Below, piece by piece: positions 24,915 through 37,600 of a DNA stretch of 64,000 nt. The stretch's first letter is position 1; every line of letters starts with the position of its first letter. Made by a program: the position numbers and the translations under genes. Source of the stretch: Erodium maritimum (taxonomy: Eukaryota; Streptophyta; Magnoliopsida; Geraniales; Geraniaceae); the NCBI GenBank assembly GCA_963921825.1, contig OY997593.1:49460039-49524038 (forward strand). The letters run 5' to 3'. The notes under the pieces were generated by a model, which was not told the DNA's origin, did no database searches, and was given only the letters and a program-made list of their open reading frames with translations.

Positions 24915-26290
24915 TTTTAATGCTTTGGTTGGTCATACCAGAGGTCCAACTATAAATTGACCTTGCGGAAGAGGGAGCCAGAGGGGAGGTGGTCGAGGAG
25001 TACACTAAGATCGTTCAGATCACGAGAATCAGGACGTATGAGGAGTTTCTTGTTTCCATTGTCATGAGCCAGGTCATACTAAGTGTTCTTGTCCTAAGTT
25101 TCAAAAAAACCATCCACGCTCTTCGGCTTATGTTGCAGCTTCATCCAATCCATAGACCGTTACTTTATCATTGAGGACTATGCTAAATTCCGTTAGTATC
25201 AGGATAGTTTAATCGACTCATCTCATCCCGTCACGTCTGCTGCCACATCATGCAATCTTGGTACATGTGTTCTTTCATCACATTCCTATACTCCATGAAT
25301 CATTGATTTTGGGGTTACAGATCATATGATAGGTTACACTACTCTGTTCGATGCCTTTCACCCCCATTCATCTAATTCTAATGTTACTTTAGCTGATGGT
25401 TTCACATCCTCTATTCTTGGTTCTAACACTACCACTCTTAAACCTTTTACTTTGTGCTCCAATGGTTTCAATTTACCTAATATTTTTTTCAATCTAGTTG
25501 TCTCATTTTCTCTGGATTACTATCACTTTCATGATCTTGTGAGGAAAGAGATTATTGGTAAAGTACATGTTTTGGGAAGGATTTACTTCATGGACATTCC
25601 AGAGAGAGTACCACGACAAGTTTCCTATTCTGCTAGCTTAATCATGTTTGAAGCCCATTGTTGATCTGGCCATCCGTCCCTCCCCACGTTGAAGCGTCTT
25701 TATCCTCAGTTTCAGAAGGTAGAATCTTTTGATTGTGAAGCATGCAAGTTTGGTAAACACCATCGTCTATCGTCTACCCCTCAAGTCAATAAAAGAGCCA
25801 TTGTTCCTTTTGAGTTAGTTCATTATGATGTTTAGCCCCCCCTTCCCGGTTGTTTCTAAACCAAGGATTAGATATTTTATTTCTTTTGTGAATGACTTTT
25901 CCAGCACAACTAAACTTTATTTTATCAAAAATCGGTCTGAATTTTTTCTTTTCATTTTACTGCATTTTGTGCTGAAAACAAAACTCAATTTAACACAAGC
26001 ATGCATATTTTGAGAAGTAATAATCCTAAAGAATATTTTTGTGGTCCATATACCAATTTCATGTCTTGAAATGATATTCTTCATAATCATCTTGTGTTGA
26101 CACTTCGTCACAGTATGGGGTTGCCTAAAGAAAGAACTGACACCTTCTTGAAACAACTCGGGCTCTTTTGTTTCAGACTCATGTCCCAAAACGTTTTTGG
26201 GAAAATGTCGTTTATACTACATGTTTTCTTATTAATGTCCATGTTTTGATGGTCAGACGAATAATGTTCCTATTCTCGTCTTCTCCTTTC
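24915..26290 (+). pseudogene. Copia element A, gag end, protease and integrase N part
   Basis: The gag zinc knuckle FHCHEPGHTKCSCPKF is at about 25045-25095. A protease-type IIDFGVTDHMIG region follows at about 25300. The GAG-pre-integrase block is at 25660-25770 (GHPSLPTLKRLYPQFQ; CEACKFGKHHR), then integrase (SKPRIRYFISFVNDFSSTTK). The 5' LTR and most of gag are missing; the sequence abuts a LINE end. Frameshifts and stops are frequent. The element continues at 30551 after the inserted Copia B. Confidence 0.8.
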
Positions 26291-27120
26291 CGCTCCTGAA
26301 TTTGCTCACACCTTGACAGGATCGGGACTTGATCTATCAATGACGTCGGCTCAACCTTCTACGCCATAGGCACCGATCAGATTACCGTCCGAATTATTCT
26401 GTCTATCTATTTTCTGTATGTTCAGTTCTCAACTAATCAAGCTCTATTTTCGAGTTCGATTTGTTGTCAAAGACTTGAAAATACTTAGTTTTCAATTTCT
26501 CTAGTTCTCGAAACGGTGTGTTTGAGCGCATTCATATTAATTAAATAATGGGGATATAAAAAAAACATATCTATATATGTTTTGGGTTGTATATAAAAAT
26601 ACATTTATATATACTCTGTATATATTTTGTAGCATATATACAAGTATGCATATATCTATAAACACGATAAACAATATGCACACAAAACCGATCCAGTCCC
26701 ACCGAGTTAAAGGCCTAGACACAGTATAACCAGGTTATACCACCAAATTGTTCCGAAAAAGGGTGTTCATACACCATTTACATCTATAAATCAATAATTT
26801 TCTTCAAATTGTAGGAATAATTTTAATATTCTAGATGAAAATTACACAACGGGCAAACAAGCGACACGAAACAAGCAATAAAAGATATAGTAAAGAACGC
26901 ACACACCCGATTGTGGAGGAAAACAAGTAACGGGAAAGTTTTGGCGTGGTATGGAGGCCACTGACTTGAAGCAAATTATTCCGGCGCGTTCGAGGTTGTG
27001 AACGATCGGTTTGCCCCCCCCCCCCCCCCCCCCGAGTTATCACAACTTCTAATCCAAACTCGTGCCCACTCACGGTTCTGGATGTGGAACTTGCAGAGAC
27101 AGTAACCAGGTGCTTGATTA
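26290..27120. other. Unresolved outer part of the Copia B 3' LTR or flank
   Basis: The stretch lies between the last recognisable Copia A integrase sequence and the part of Copia B's LTR that is duplicated at 30281-30550. It has TATATATG-rich sequence at 26560-26660 and a 20-C tract at 27014-27033. It is probably the rest of the Copia B LTR, whose partner was lost by deletion. No TG start with a matching duplication was found. Confidence 0.4.
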
Positions 27121-27478
27121 CAGAATAATAGGAGAATATAGTGTTGTTCTTGATAACTTACAATTTTGGAAAATATGTAAGAATGGAAGTGTAGCAATTT
27201 GGGAGAGAAAGGTAGAGTTGTACCAGAGAAAATATACTAACAACTCTAGTATTTGTAGGACAAATGATAGAAGGGTATAACTGTAAATGAGCAAGTTATT
27301 TGAATTCAATCTTGAATACAAATAAATCTTGTAACCTCCACCTTAAACCACTTGTAACTTCCCAACATAAAGGATTTGTAACCTCTCCCATTAACCCACC
27401 AATAAAGGTTTTGTAACCTCTCAAATAAATAATAATACTATTTAAATAAAAAAACATTTTATTTGCATTTTTCCAACA
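27121..27478 (-). mobile_element. Copia B 3' LTR (part shared with the other copy)
   Basis: On the minus strand the LTR starts TGTTGGAAAAATGCAAAT at 27478, directly preceded by a polypurine tract GTGGGGGAT. It matches 30550-30281. About 87 bp present here (27158-27244) is absent from the other copy. Confidence 0.8.
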
Positions 27479-28289
27479 ATCCCCCACAAAATGCAATAAA
27501 GGCTTTTGAGATGGAATACAAGAGAGGGACAAGAATTGGGAGATAAAGAACGGAGAGGATAAGAAAATTCATGGGTACATGAAGAACGAGATACTTAAGT
27601 TCCAATATCTTTCGATTTGAATTGACATGTAGTGACGTAGGGTAACAACTTACTTAGAACAAGTGAAATAAGTCTTGAACTTGTTCTGCTTCGGTTGATA
27701 CGCCTTATGACACACATCATAACTTCAAAACTCCACAAGTTCCGCGAAACATCAAAACGCTATTGAAGGCCATGTGTATCACTCGATCTAAGGAGTGTTG
27801 TAGAAAGACTTAGCCCAAGTCTTTCGTAGATGGCGGCCCACCACCACACCCATGTAGGTGGTTCCTTAGTGCGTCTCGAAAGCACCTGCCGTAACGGCTC
27901 GAACCATTAAGGACAACATGTCCATCCTTGTTAGTATAGTCCATCAAGTGCTTCTCGGGTTGCACCACCAAAAACTGGATATGGACTAACAATTCGATCT
28001 ATCAAGTGCGTCTTAATAGCACCACCACAAACGTGACTATAGAAGGGATCTATCAAGTGTGTCTCAAACCTCCCCCCCCCCCAAAAAAAACTGGGTATAT
28101 ATCTAAGCTAAAGATCAGAATCTATCAAGTGCGCCTCAAATAGCACCACCACAAAAACGTGACTATAGATCTAGACCGGGAATAAAATCCATCAAGATCG
28201 TCTCGGATAGCACCACCAAATACTGGCTATGGATCATGATCTATCAAGTGCGTCTCGAAGCACCACCACAACATGTGACTATAGATCAT

Positions 28290-30262
28290 GAAGACTCGGA
28301 TGGCGTCTCGTGACCTTCTCAAAGGTCAACCACACGGTCTTCATTTATAGGCTTTAAGCCCATACCCCTCTATGTATCAAGGGATAACCTTCGCGAAAGC
28401 CAATTAGTGAAGGGATCAACGAGATTCCTTTCAGACTTCACGTAGTCTAAGGAGATCATTCCTCGTTTCAAGAGTTGCTTCACTGCACCATGTCGAATAC
28501 GAATATGTCTTCTCTTCCCATTGTAGACATTATTCTATGCAACTCATATCACCGATTGTGAATCGCAGTGTAGTGACACGGGTTGTGCCCGTCTTCCCCA
28601 TACAGGCACATCTGCTAGTAAGTTCCTCAACCAGTCTGCTTCTTGACCGACTAAATCAAGAGAAATGAACTATGACTCCATGGTGGAGTAGGCTATACAC
28701 TTTTGTTTGGATGATTTCTATGAAATAGCGCCTCCACCTAGGGTGAACACATACCCGTTCATCGAGCTGAGCTCGTCATTACCTGACACCAGTTTGCAAC
28801 ACAATATCCCTCTAACACGACGCGGAATATATTGAAGTGTAGGGACCAATCAGATGGCCCTTATAGGTACTTCAACAATCTATGAAGAGCACCCCAATGA
28901 TCTTCGCTCGGGTTATGTGTGTACCGACTCAACCTGCTCACAGAATAGGCTATATCTGGTCAAGTACAGTTCATGAGGAGCATCACGCTTCCTATGATCT
29001 TAACGTACTCTATTTTTGAAACGCTTTCACCTGAATTCTTCTCAAGATGTACATTGGGATCGTAGGGAGTTCTAGCATCCACAACATCAAAGCGATTGAA
29101 TTTCTTCAACACTTTATCAACATAATGAGATTGACTCAAAGAGATCCCATTGGAGTTACCGATCACTCTTATTCCAAGGATAACATCAACTTCTCCTAGG
29201 TCCTTCATCTCAAAATTTGATGACAGGAAACTCTTGGCTTCGTTCACAGCCTCGATATTAGATCCAAGAATCAACATGTCATCAACATAAAGACAGATAA
29301 TAATACACCCTGATTCAGTTATCTTCGAATATACACATGAATCTGATTTGTTCACGGTGTACCCATCAGATATCATGGTATGATTGAACTTCTCATACCA
29401 TTGCTTAGGCGCTTGTTTCAGGCCATAAAGAGACTTACACAGTCTATAAACCTTCTCCTATTGACCCTTGAAAACGAACCTTTTGGGTTGTGTCATGTAA
29501 ATCTCTTCCTCTAGATCGCCATTCAAAAACGCGGTCTTTACATCCATCTGATGGATAATCAAGTCGTGAATGGCAGCCAGGGCTACTAGAGATCTATTCG
29601 TCGCAATCTTAGTCACATGGGAGTAGGTATCGAAGTAGTCAATGTCCTTCTTTTATGTAAACCCACGTACTACGAGTCTCACCTTGAACTGTTCTATCGT
29701 ACCATCAGGTCTCATCTTCTTATTGAAGATCCACTTACAACTAATAGGTTTAGAACCTTTAGGTAAGTCTGCTAGATACCAAGTCTGGTTAGATATGATA
29801 GAGTCTAGTTCAATCTTGATGACTTCTTTCCAGAGGTTAGCATCAACTGATCTTAGAGCCTCATCGTAGGTTCTAGGATTATCTTCTAGCAGGAAAGCTG
29901 AAACAAGCTCGTCAGTGATGTCGTCCGCCGTAAATACCTCAGAGAGAAAGAACGTCACGAAGTCATCTCCAAAACTCTTTTCAACCCTATCTCTCTTAAT
30001 TCTTCGGGATGAGCATCAGACGTAGACGGATCGGTAACCCACCTATCAATCAACGAGGGAAAGGAGTCGGTGATAATGGGTTCAACTAAAGGAGTAGCAA
30101 CACCTTTCTTTAGCGTAAAGATTTGCTCATAGAAATCAACATCTCTAGCTTCAGAGATCGAATGATCCTCTAGAGACATGAATCTATACGCTACGTTGTT
30201 CTGGGTGTAACCTATGAGCACACAATCATAAGTATTTGGTCCGATAGTAGTTCTCTTGGGGT
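28290..30262 (-). pseudogene. Copia B pol: integrase end, RT and RNase H, broken
   Basis: From the right the minus strand reads a late integrase block (LIGYTQNNVAYRFMSLEDHS, about 30220), then RT: EALRSVDANLWKEVIKIELD (29860), SKPISCKWIFNKKMRPDG (29740), and the catalytic YVDD in IICLYVDDMLILGSNI (29290), then FEMKDLGEVDVILGIRVIG. RNase H-like sequence follows to about 28300 with stops. An 11-C run at 28072-28082 lies downstream. Gag, protease and most of integrase are missing, and the LTR follows almost directly upstream: an internal deletion. Confidence 0.85.
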
Positions 30263-30280
30263 TAGTGAGACCGACTAAGA

Positions 30281-30550
30281 AACAATAATAAGAGAATGTA
30301 CTGATGTTCTTGATAACTCTAGTATTTGTAGGACAAAGGATAGAAGTGTAAAACTGTAAATGAGCAAGTTATTTGAATTCAATCTTTGAATACAAATAAA
30401 CCTTGTAACCTCCCCCTTAAACCACTTGTAACTTCCCAACATAAAGGATTTGTATCCTCTCCCATTAACCACCAATAAAGGTTTTGTAACCTCTCAAATA
30501 AATAATAATATTATTTAAATAAAAAACATTTTATTTGCATTTTTCCAACA
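30281..30550 (-). mobile_element. Copia B 5' LTR, truncated by internal deletion
   Basis: The sequence is nearly identical to 27121-27478 apart from an 87-bp gap. It ends on the plus strand with TTTTCCAACA at 30550, after which Copia A coding sequence resumes. The LTR joins pol directly at about 30270 without a primer binding site, so one deletion removed the LTR end, leader, gag, protease and part of integrase. Confidence 0.78.
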
Positions 30551-32464
30551 CTATTATTTGAATCTGCATAGTTACTTGGTGTCTAAAGATGTCGCCTTTC
30601 TGAAGCATACACCCTTCTCTTCCTCCACCTTTACTCCTACTATGCGTGAGGGAGAGTCAGATGAGTTATTGGTTTATCATACTCCTCAGTCACCCGTTGT
30701 TCCATCCATTTCCACACCCACAAATAGTCTACTCCCACAGCCATCACACCTCCCATTATGTTTTTTTATTCACGACGACATGATCCTTCTCCTTCATGTT
30801 TTGTACCAAACTCCTCTTCGCCACAAGATCTCGTAGACGACGTCAGCCTCCCTATCACTCTCTATAAAGGTAAACGTCGTTGTACTTTTCCTATTTCATC
30901 GTTTGTCTCATAGGATCAATGATCTCCCTCATCTTGTTCGTTTATTACCTCTTTTGATTAATATTTATTGCTAACACCCTCAATGAGACATTGTCTCATC
31001 CTGGTTGGCGTGCATCAATAATGGAAGAGATGAGTGCGTTAGACGAGAATGATACGTGGAAATTAGTACAGTTACCTCCCGAGAAGAAGGATATAGGTAA
31101 CAAATGAGTATTTTCTATCAAATTCAATTCCAGTGGCTCGCCTTAAAGCACGCTTGGTTCCTAAAGGATTTTCTCAGACTTATTGTGTGGACTATTCAGA
31201 CATATTTTCCCCTGTTGCTAAGATGACATCTATTTGGTTGTTCATCTCTCTTACGTTACTTATAATTGACCATTGCATAAACTTGATATCAATTTTTCCT
31301 TTTTACACGGAGACCTTGAGGAAGAGGTTTATGTGGAGCAACCACCTGAGTTTGTTGCTCAGTGGGTGTATGGGAAAGTCTGTCATCTTTAGATTTCGTT
31401 GTATGGGTTGAAACAGAGCCCCCGTCTTAGTTTGGAAAGTTCAGTAAAGTAGTTGAGGAGGTTGACATGAGCTAATCATTTAGTGTTTTATAGACACTCT
31501 ACGTCAGATATTACTCCTCTAGTTGTGTATGTGGACAATATCGTGACTACATGGAGTGCCACTATTTCATCCCCGAAACCCTTTCTTTATGGCCAGTTTC
31601 ATATAAAGGACTTGGGTTTTCTAAGATATTTTCTGGGAGTTGAGGTGATGATAAACAATAAAGACATCTTCTTATCTAAAAAGAAATATGTGCTCGATTT
31701 ATTAACTAAAACAGAGAAGTTAGGAGAAAACCTATATGCTCGCCCCCATGACACTTCATATACAACTTATGAAGGAGTGGAATTTATTAAAAGTACTAGA
31801 AGATTGGTAGGAAAGTTAAACTACCTAATAGTTACTTATTCTGGCATTGCATATGCGGTTAGTATTGTAAGCCAATTCATGTATACTACAACAAACGATC
31901 ATTATGTTGCTTTAGAGCGCATTTTGTGTTACTTGAAAGGAGCTCCAAGATGAGGCCTCCTTTATCGGAACATGACCATACTCATATAGAATGTTTCTCT
32001 AATGCAGTCTGGGTAGGATATAAGGTTAAGCAAAGATCTACTTCAGGCTACTGTGTATTCTTTGGAGAAAATTTACTCTCGTGGAAAAGCAAAAAACAAA
32101 CGGTTGTTTCTCCCTCTAGTGCTGAGTCATATGTAGAGCTATGGCACAATCTGCGTGTGAAATAATGTGGATATATTAGTTGTTGTCCGAAGTAAGTGTT
32201 GAGGTATCGATGCCAATAAAGTTATGGTGTGATAATTAAGCTACTCTTCATATTGCATATAATATAATATTTCATGAACGACCAAAACATATTGAAATTG
32301 ATTGTTACTTCGTTCAGGAGAAATTTCAGCAAAACCTAATCTCCATTGAGTATGTGAAGATTGGCTAAGAGATATTTTTACCAGGGAATTTATTGGAGTT
32401 CGGGTCGATTAACTTTGTAACAAGCTGGGCATGATTAACACATATGATCCAACTTGAAGGAAAA
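30551..32464 (+). pseudogene. Copia element A pol continued: integrase tail, RT and RNase H, broken
   Basis: The reading resumes at the post-integrase motif YLVSKDVAFLKHTPF. RT blocks are MEEMSALDENDTWKLV (31020), VARLKARLVPKGFSQTYCVD (31130) and VVYVDNIVTTW, where the catalytic YVDD has become YVDN (31510), then FHIKDLGFLRYFLGVEVM. RNase H includes STSGYCVFFGENLLSWKSKK and SPSSAESYVEL (32040-32140), with HIEIDCYFVQEK near 32290. Stops and frameshifts are scattered. Confidence 0.85.
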
Positions 32465-32635
32465 TGTTAAGATAGATATATAATACTTATCTATATAGAA
32501 GTTGTATTCAAGAACAACTCAACTATTATATCAATAAATAGGAAGAGAAGGAGTTTGAGAAGGTCGACTGATAATCAAGTTAGTGAAGTTGAATTAGTAT
32601 CAATTCAAGCTTTTGGGTTGGATTGTGGTTTAACA
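32465..32635 (+). mobile_element. Putative short 3' LTR of Copia A
   Basis: After the pol end and a purine-rich GAAGGAAAA, the sequence starts TGTTAAGATAGATATATA and finishes GGTTTAACA at 32635, giving TG...CA ends with a TGTTAA/TTAACA inverted match. At 171 bp it is a short LTR. There is no 5' partner because the element's 5' end is missing, so the boundary is inferred. Confidence 0.5.
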
Positions 32636-32848
32636 GTGACCAATTCATAAATGCATGTAAATGACATGTAACCAAAACTTATGGTTTTTGGGTTGACACC
32701 TATAAACTTGGCGCAATTTACTATTCGTGACCAATATCTTAGAGTATGTTGTTACATTTAAGATCATGTGCATTGTACGTGGCCAATTTCTGTCCAAAAG
32801 TCAACGAAAGTGAGTAATGTGAAAATAAAAATAGAAGTTAAAGTACCA
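32636..32848. other. No feature recognised
   Basis: AT-rich flank between the end of Copia A and the LINE-like insertion. No convincing ORF, RNA gene or repeat structure was seen. Confidence 0.6.
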
Positions 32849-32861
32849 CTAGACGAATTTT

Positions 32862-34362
32862 ATTTTTTTGAGTATGAACGATTGGTATTATAATTAATAT
32901 AAAGTGTTTACAAAACAGGGAAGCAATAAACACTGAAAAATAAATAACATAATTAAAGCGAGTTTCCGCAATGGAAGAAACTCAGACTGAAAACTAAAAC
33001 GCTCAAGTCATTGACTATCTCCTAAAGGCGTCTGGAAGGTGATACTGTGGTAGCATCTATTGACACCAATACAACGAATCCAGACTGGTAGAAGCCACGA
33101 TAGAGCAGGCCCCTTACCATTAACGTAAAGTGGTGGACATAGTACTCCCTCAGGTTGTCAGCGTGCGTCGTCCTCCCTTGAATGATAATGGTAGGGCTCA
33201 AAAACATGGGATTGCTGACCTCCGAGCTGGTAGGGGAGTGCCTTGCTAGTTCTTGGTGGTACCGCTGCCACCATACGTCCAGAGAGGCGGTGTAACCGGC
33301 CAAACCCCCTCTGGACCGCTTCAGACTCATTTTGTGAGGCGAGGGTGCGTACTGCCCCCCCCCCCCCCCGCTGCATATGTGAGCACCTTTGCTGCCAAAG
33401 CGAACGAAGAATTCGGTCCTCGTCCTCCAACTTCCGATGAAGAACCGACGACCTCCTTGATCTGCATAGACCCCATCTGTGCTCCGAGATCCCCCATATT
33501 ATCTCCCCTATTCCTACTCAGATTTTCTTGAATTGAGTTTGGACTAGCCCTGGAGTGGCCCCCGAGTCCAAAAATCGCGTGTTGTTGGTCCTCCATGAAT
33601 CAACCCGTCCACTACTGGACCCCCACTCTCCGACCCCTAAGGTGCAAGCCCATAACTTCCAAGGGCCCATTTTGACCAGGTCAGGTGTCCAGGATCCACG
33701 GGTCTCCCGTCTGGGTCGGAAACCCTACCCAACTCGTTCTCCTCGCACCGCCTCCTCTTCGACACTACCACCGTTGCTGTGTCATCTTTATCGGTCTGAA
33801 TCAGCTCCGTCCCTGGAAGAGAGATCAGTCGTATCACTCTGTTTCGGTTCACCACTCCTTGGGATAGTTGAGGATGAGGTCCTCGCGTCGGAGTCTGGTA
33901 ATCGAGGCCTCGTGGATGCCTCGTTGGACCCCAAAAATGGTCCCTCTTCCCCCCGCTGGTAAACTCACTGGAGGAATACCTGCTACTGCCTGCGCGGAGA
34001 GGACTTGTCCTACCTCCGCCGTCACCGAGATCCGAAACGGACCCAACGTCGACCAAAAGGGAGGGGACTTACCCAACGAGCCAAAAAAAGAACTCTGGTC
34101 TCGTGACTGCTGGAAAGGGAAGATATCGCTGCCATCAAGTTACTATGAAGCTCCCTGCCACCGTCTCTTCCCATCTCTAATTGCGTCTGCATCTCTTTAA
34201 ATAGTTCCCGATCCCATAGCAGGAACACTACCAAGAGAGACAGAAACAACAAGTCCCACAAAACAAGCCATAACCATGCCTACACTCAATGTTTGGAGAC
34301 AAACTAATCAGCGACTGCACAAAACCCTAGCCTCCGCTCTCTGCAGAACCTCCCTTGGCCAC
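32862..34362 (-). mobile_element. 1.5-kb LINE-like retroposon with 13-bp target duplication
   Basis: CTAGACG(A/G)ATTTT flanks both ends (32849-32861 and 34363-34375, one mismatch). A T-rich end at 32862-32869 is the poly(A) tail of a minus-strand insertion. The 3' part resembles plant LINE tails (an RF.F...FLPLRKLA-like reading, then repeated AT-rich codons). Open stretches on the minus strand (34056-33637, 33596-33327, 33330-33022) include FWGPTRHPRGLDYQTPT but no RT or knuckle that I recognise. A C15 run is at 33355-33369. At 1501 bp it looks like a non-autonomous or internally deleted LINE. Its end is about 310 bp upstream of the TFIIF beta start. Confidence 0.72.
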
Positions 34363-34375
34363 CTAGACGGATTTT

Positions 34376-34688
34376 GTAGTTTAGTGTAATTAAATGAAAA
34401 ACGGATATAAAATGAATTACTTCTAATTTCCTTTTTCTTTTTCGTTTTTATTTCACTGTTGTTTGTGGGCACGTCTAGTAAAAACCTAAAATAATTTGAT
34501 TTCTAATACGAAAAAATAGACAAAAAGTTTCAATAAATCATGGAATGCCGATTTGGATGTCTTTTACCCACCCCTGACCAGTCCCTACTGGTTCGGGATC
34601 TGTGTTTATGTTTGAGTAGCAGACTAACTGAGAGTTGAGACAAAGTCTTACCAGTCAAGACACAACCAAGATTCGTAATAGGAGAGCG
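34376..34688 (+). promoter_or_regulatory. Upstream region and 5' UTR of TFIIF beta
   Basis: Only about 310 bp separates the LINE-like insertion from the start codon. The part at 34376-34550 is AT-rich. No single clear TATA box or start site stands out. Regulation may partly depend on the inserted element. Confidence 0.4.
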
Positions 34689-37600
34689 ATGGAGGAGGAG
34701 GAGCACGGCGGGGGAAACTTGGATACTGGAAGAGCAGAGAGATCTGTGTGGCTGATGAAGTGCCCGGTGGTGGTCGCCAAGTCATGGAAGGCTCGTTCTT
34801 CCTCCGACCCTAACCCTCTCGCGAAGGTCGTCCTCTCCCTCGATCCTCTCCGCCCCGACGACCCTGATTCCCTCCAGGTCTCTTTCCCTTCTCTTACCCC
34901 CATTTCAATCCTTCAATTCGATTTATCTCATTCGCTTTGTTTTCGTTTTCTGGATTTGGATTTACCAGTTCAAAATGGAGATGGCTGGTGCTGGTAGTGG
35001 TCCCAAGACCTACTCCTTAAACATGTTTAAAGATTTTGTTCCCATGTCTGTTTTCTCCGAATCAAATCAAGGTTTGTCTACTTTCTGATATCTCTTCTAA
35101 TTCATTCATTTATCCATTTATTGTTATCTACATTCATTCATTTATCCATGTATCCTTATCAAATCAAGGTTTCATGTGTGCTCCTACGTTGTAATATTAT
35201 TAACCATCCCTATTTTTTTCTTCAATTTTTTAACCTCTAAGTGCATCTATAACACAAATAGTCCATCCTGTGCTATTTCTAATTAAAAAAAGAGTAAGTA
35301 GCTGGAGAAAAGTATAAAAGTTGGGCTAATAAGAATTGCTGAAAGTTTAAAGATTTTGTTTCCAATATATAATAACTTTTTATTTTATGCTTTTCTATTA
35401 AACTTGTGATATTATCAAATTGTGACATGCTTATTAAAACAATTGTTAAAAATATATATATTAAAACAATGGCGCATGGCAAGTGACCGCAACCACCGTT
35501 CTCCTTTCGTTCATATGGCTGGGCGAGTAGCTCAAGCAAAGTGACCTTTGCTCAATAAGTAGCACAGGTGGATTCGCCGTCCATTAGCCCACAAACCGGA
35601 TTTGCCCGGATGAATCCTTAAAAATAAGCTATTCCCCCGCTCTCTTTTGTCAGCGTTAGAGATGCTTTAATACCATACCCAGTTCAACTTCCCTTTGATC
35701 CACCTATTTCGTGTTCCATATCTTGCACCCTCTTACCATTTAGTTATTCAGCATGCCTACCTACCGTCAACCTATGCACGTTCATTCTTCCTTTCATGTG
35801 ATACACCCCACTTAATTTTTGTCTCTTTTACTAGATTAAGTCATGCCGTTTTAGTCAATGTTAAAATCTCTTGACCATCTATGGTAGTGAATCTTTGTAC
35901 CAGATGATAATTGTAAGGGATCAAATGTGCAAAATTAAAATTTTCAATATGATATAGTGTTGAATTAAATTCAGATAAGATGACAAGAACTTATTCGAGA
36001 GGTTGCACAATCATATCTTAAAAGGAAAAATTGAAATTAATTTCAAAAACTCAAGCCCAAACATACGGGGTAGACCAATACTATACTGTTCCATTGTTGA
36101 TACTGACATGGTTCATTCTTAGTCCCTGTTATGCAATCAAGTAAGGCAAAGGTCTCTTTAATATTTGTATTTTTCCATTTTTGAAGTATCTCTGACATAG
36201 CCACCCAAAGCCTTGGAGCAAATATATGGCGGACAAGGAGAAGTCTGAGATGCGTCATTGCAAACTCGCGGCGGGCATGGAGTTGCTGTTGGCAACTCCT
36301 TTGGCTGTGCACTCGACTGCACCTCGGGCAAATGGCGGCTACTAGTCATGTCAAGGTGCATTTGAGCCTGCCTGTGTCCAACAAGGGTTATGGCAAGGAA
36401 CGGTGTGCACACGCCTTGCCTTACTCGTTTGGATTTCTCTTGATTTGACGCAACAATGATCTAACTCTGTGCCTTAACCATTGTAAGCATACTTTTACAG
36501 TCAATGTAAAAAGAAGACGAGAAGGTTCTGCTCGCCTCCTTTCACGTGAAGAACGCCTTACCACCGTGTTATTGTAAACCGGTTATCTTGGTGGTAGTAG
36601 ATTGATTTTCCAACTGCACCCACCTTGTGGCCTTGTCTAACTCATACATTCCCTTGTCGGTTGCTAGGGTCTTCTTCGATATTATCACCTGCTTAGATGA
36701 CCTACATATATCCATAGGAGATGATAGAGATGTTACGTTCACCAACGAGATATGGTCTAAGTTGTTTGAGCTTAGTAGGTTATTGTTACAAGTGAGTTTG
36801 ACCTTCTTCCTTAAAGCGACGATTGACGAGCATACTGTTTAGGTCCGCCAATAGTGCTTTATGATAGATCATACAAAATGGTGGATGAAATGGATAGCCT
36901 GGGTGGAATATTATTATAGTACTAGTTTCCACTCGTCGTTCCGCATTTCGTCTTTTGAGGAGGTCTATGGCATCCCCTCGATTGTTGAAGTATTACCCTA
37001 TATCGTAGGTTTCACGCAGTAGAAAAAGAGGTTTGTACTTGGGATAATAGGTTACTGGAGCTCTGAGCCTCGCTCGTGTGCCCAACAAGCAATAAAGGAC
37101 AAGTGCGACACTCATAATGAGGTTTGTTTCGAGGTAGGTGATTTAGCTGGGTCAAGCTTCAACCTTTCTGGCAACGCAGTCTCGCAGGCGTTAAGAGTAA
37201 GAAGTTGACGCCAAAATTTTCGGCTAGGGCAAGTTGTTTACCAGTTGATTCTACTGCCAACGACAAGATCCACTCTGTGTTCCACGTGCCACGCCTTAAC
37301 AATTAGTGGGTTCCAACATTTCCAAAGATTCGTGCTTACTGTCAATTGAGACCCAAGTCCATCCGTATGTGCCATTGGCCATTTTGGATGTATGTATATC
37401 CCATGAACCACATATATTGCTTTATTGGAATATGAGCTCTCCAACGGATGCCTCATGGGTGAACGACGAGGGGATCTCCGACAAGTACCCAAATTTCATT
37501 CTTGAGGTCAATCACGGTTTAGAGAACGAGAGTGATGATTCAAGCCGTACATGGGGGAAAATATACTAGAGGAACTGCATACAGGGGCGAGTTTGAATCC

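Noticed and set aside
36043-36412. Minus-strand ORFs in intron 2 as an antisense gene
   Set aside because: No recognisable domain; the neighbourhood is a plus-strand Gypsy fragment and AT-rich intron.
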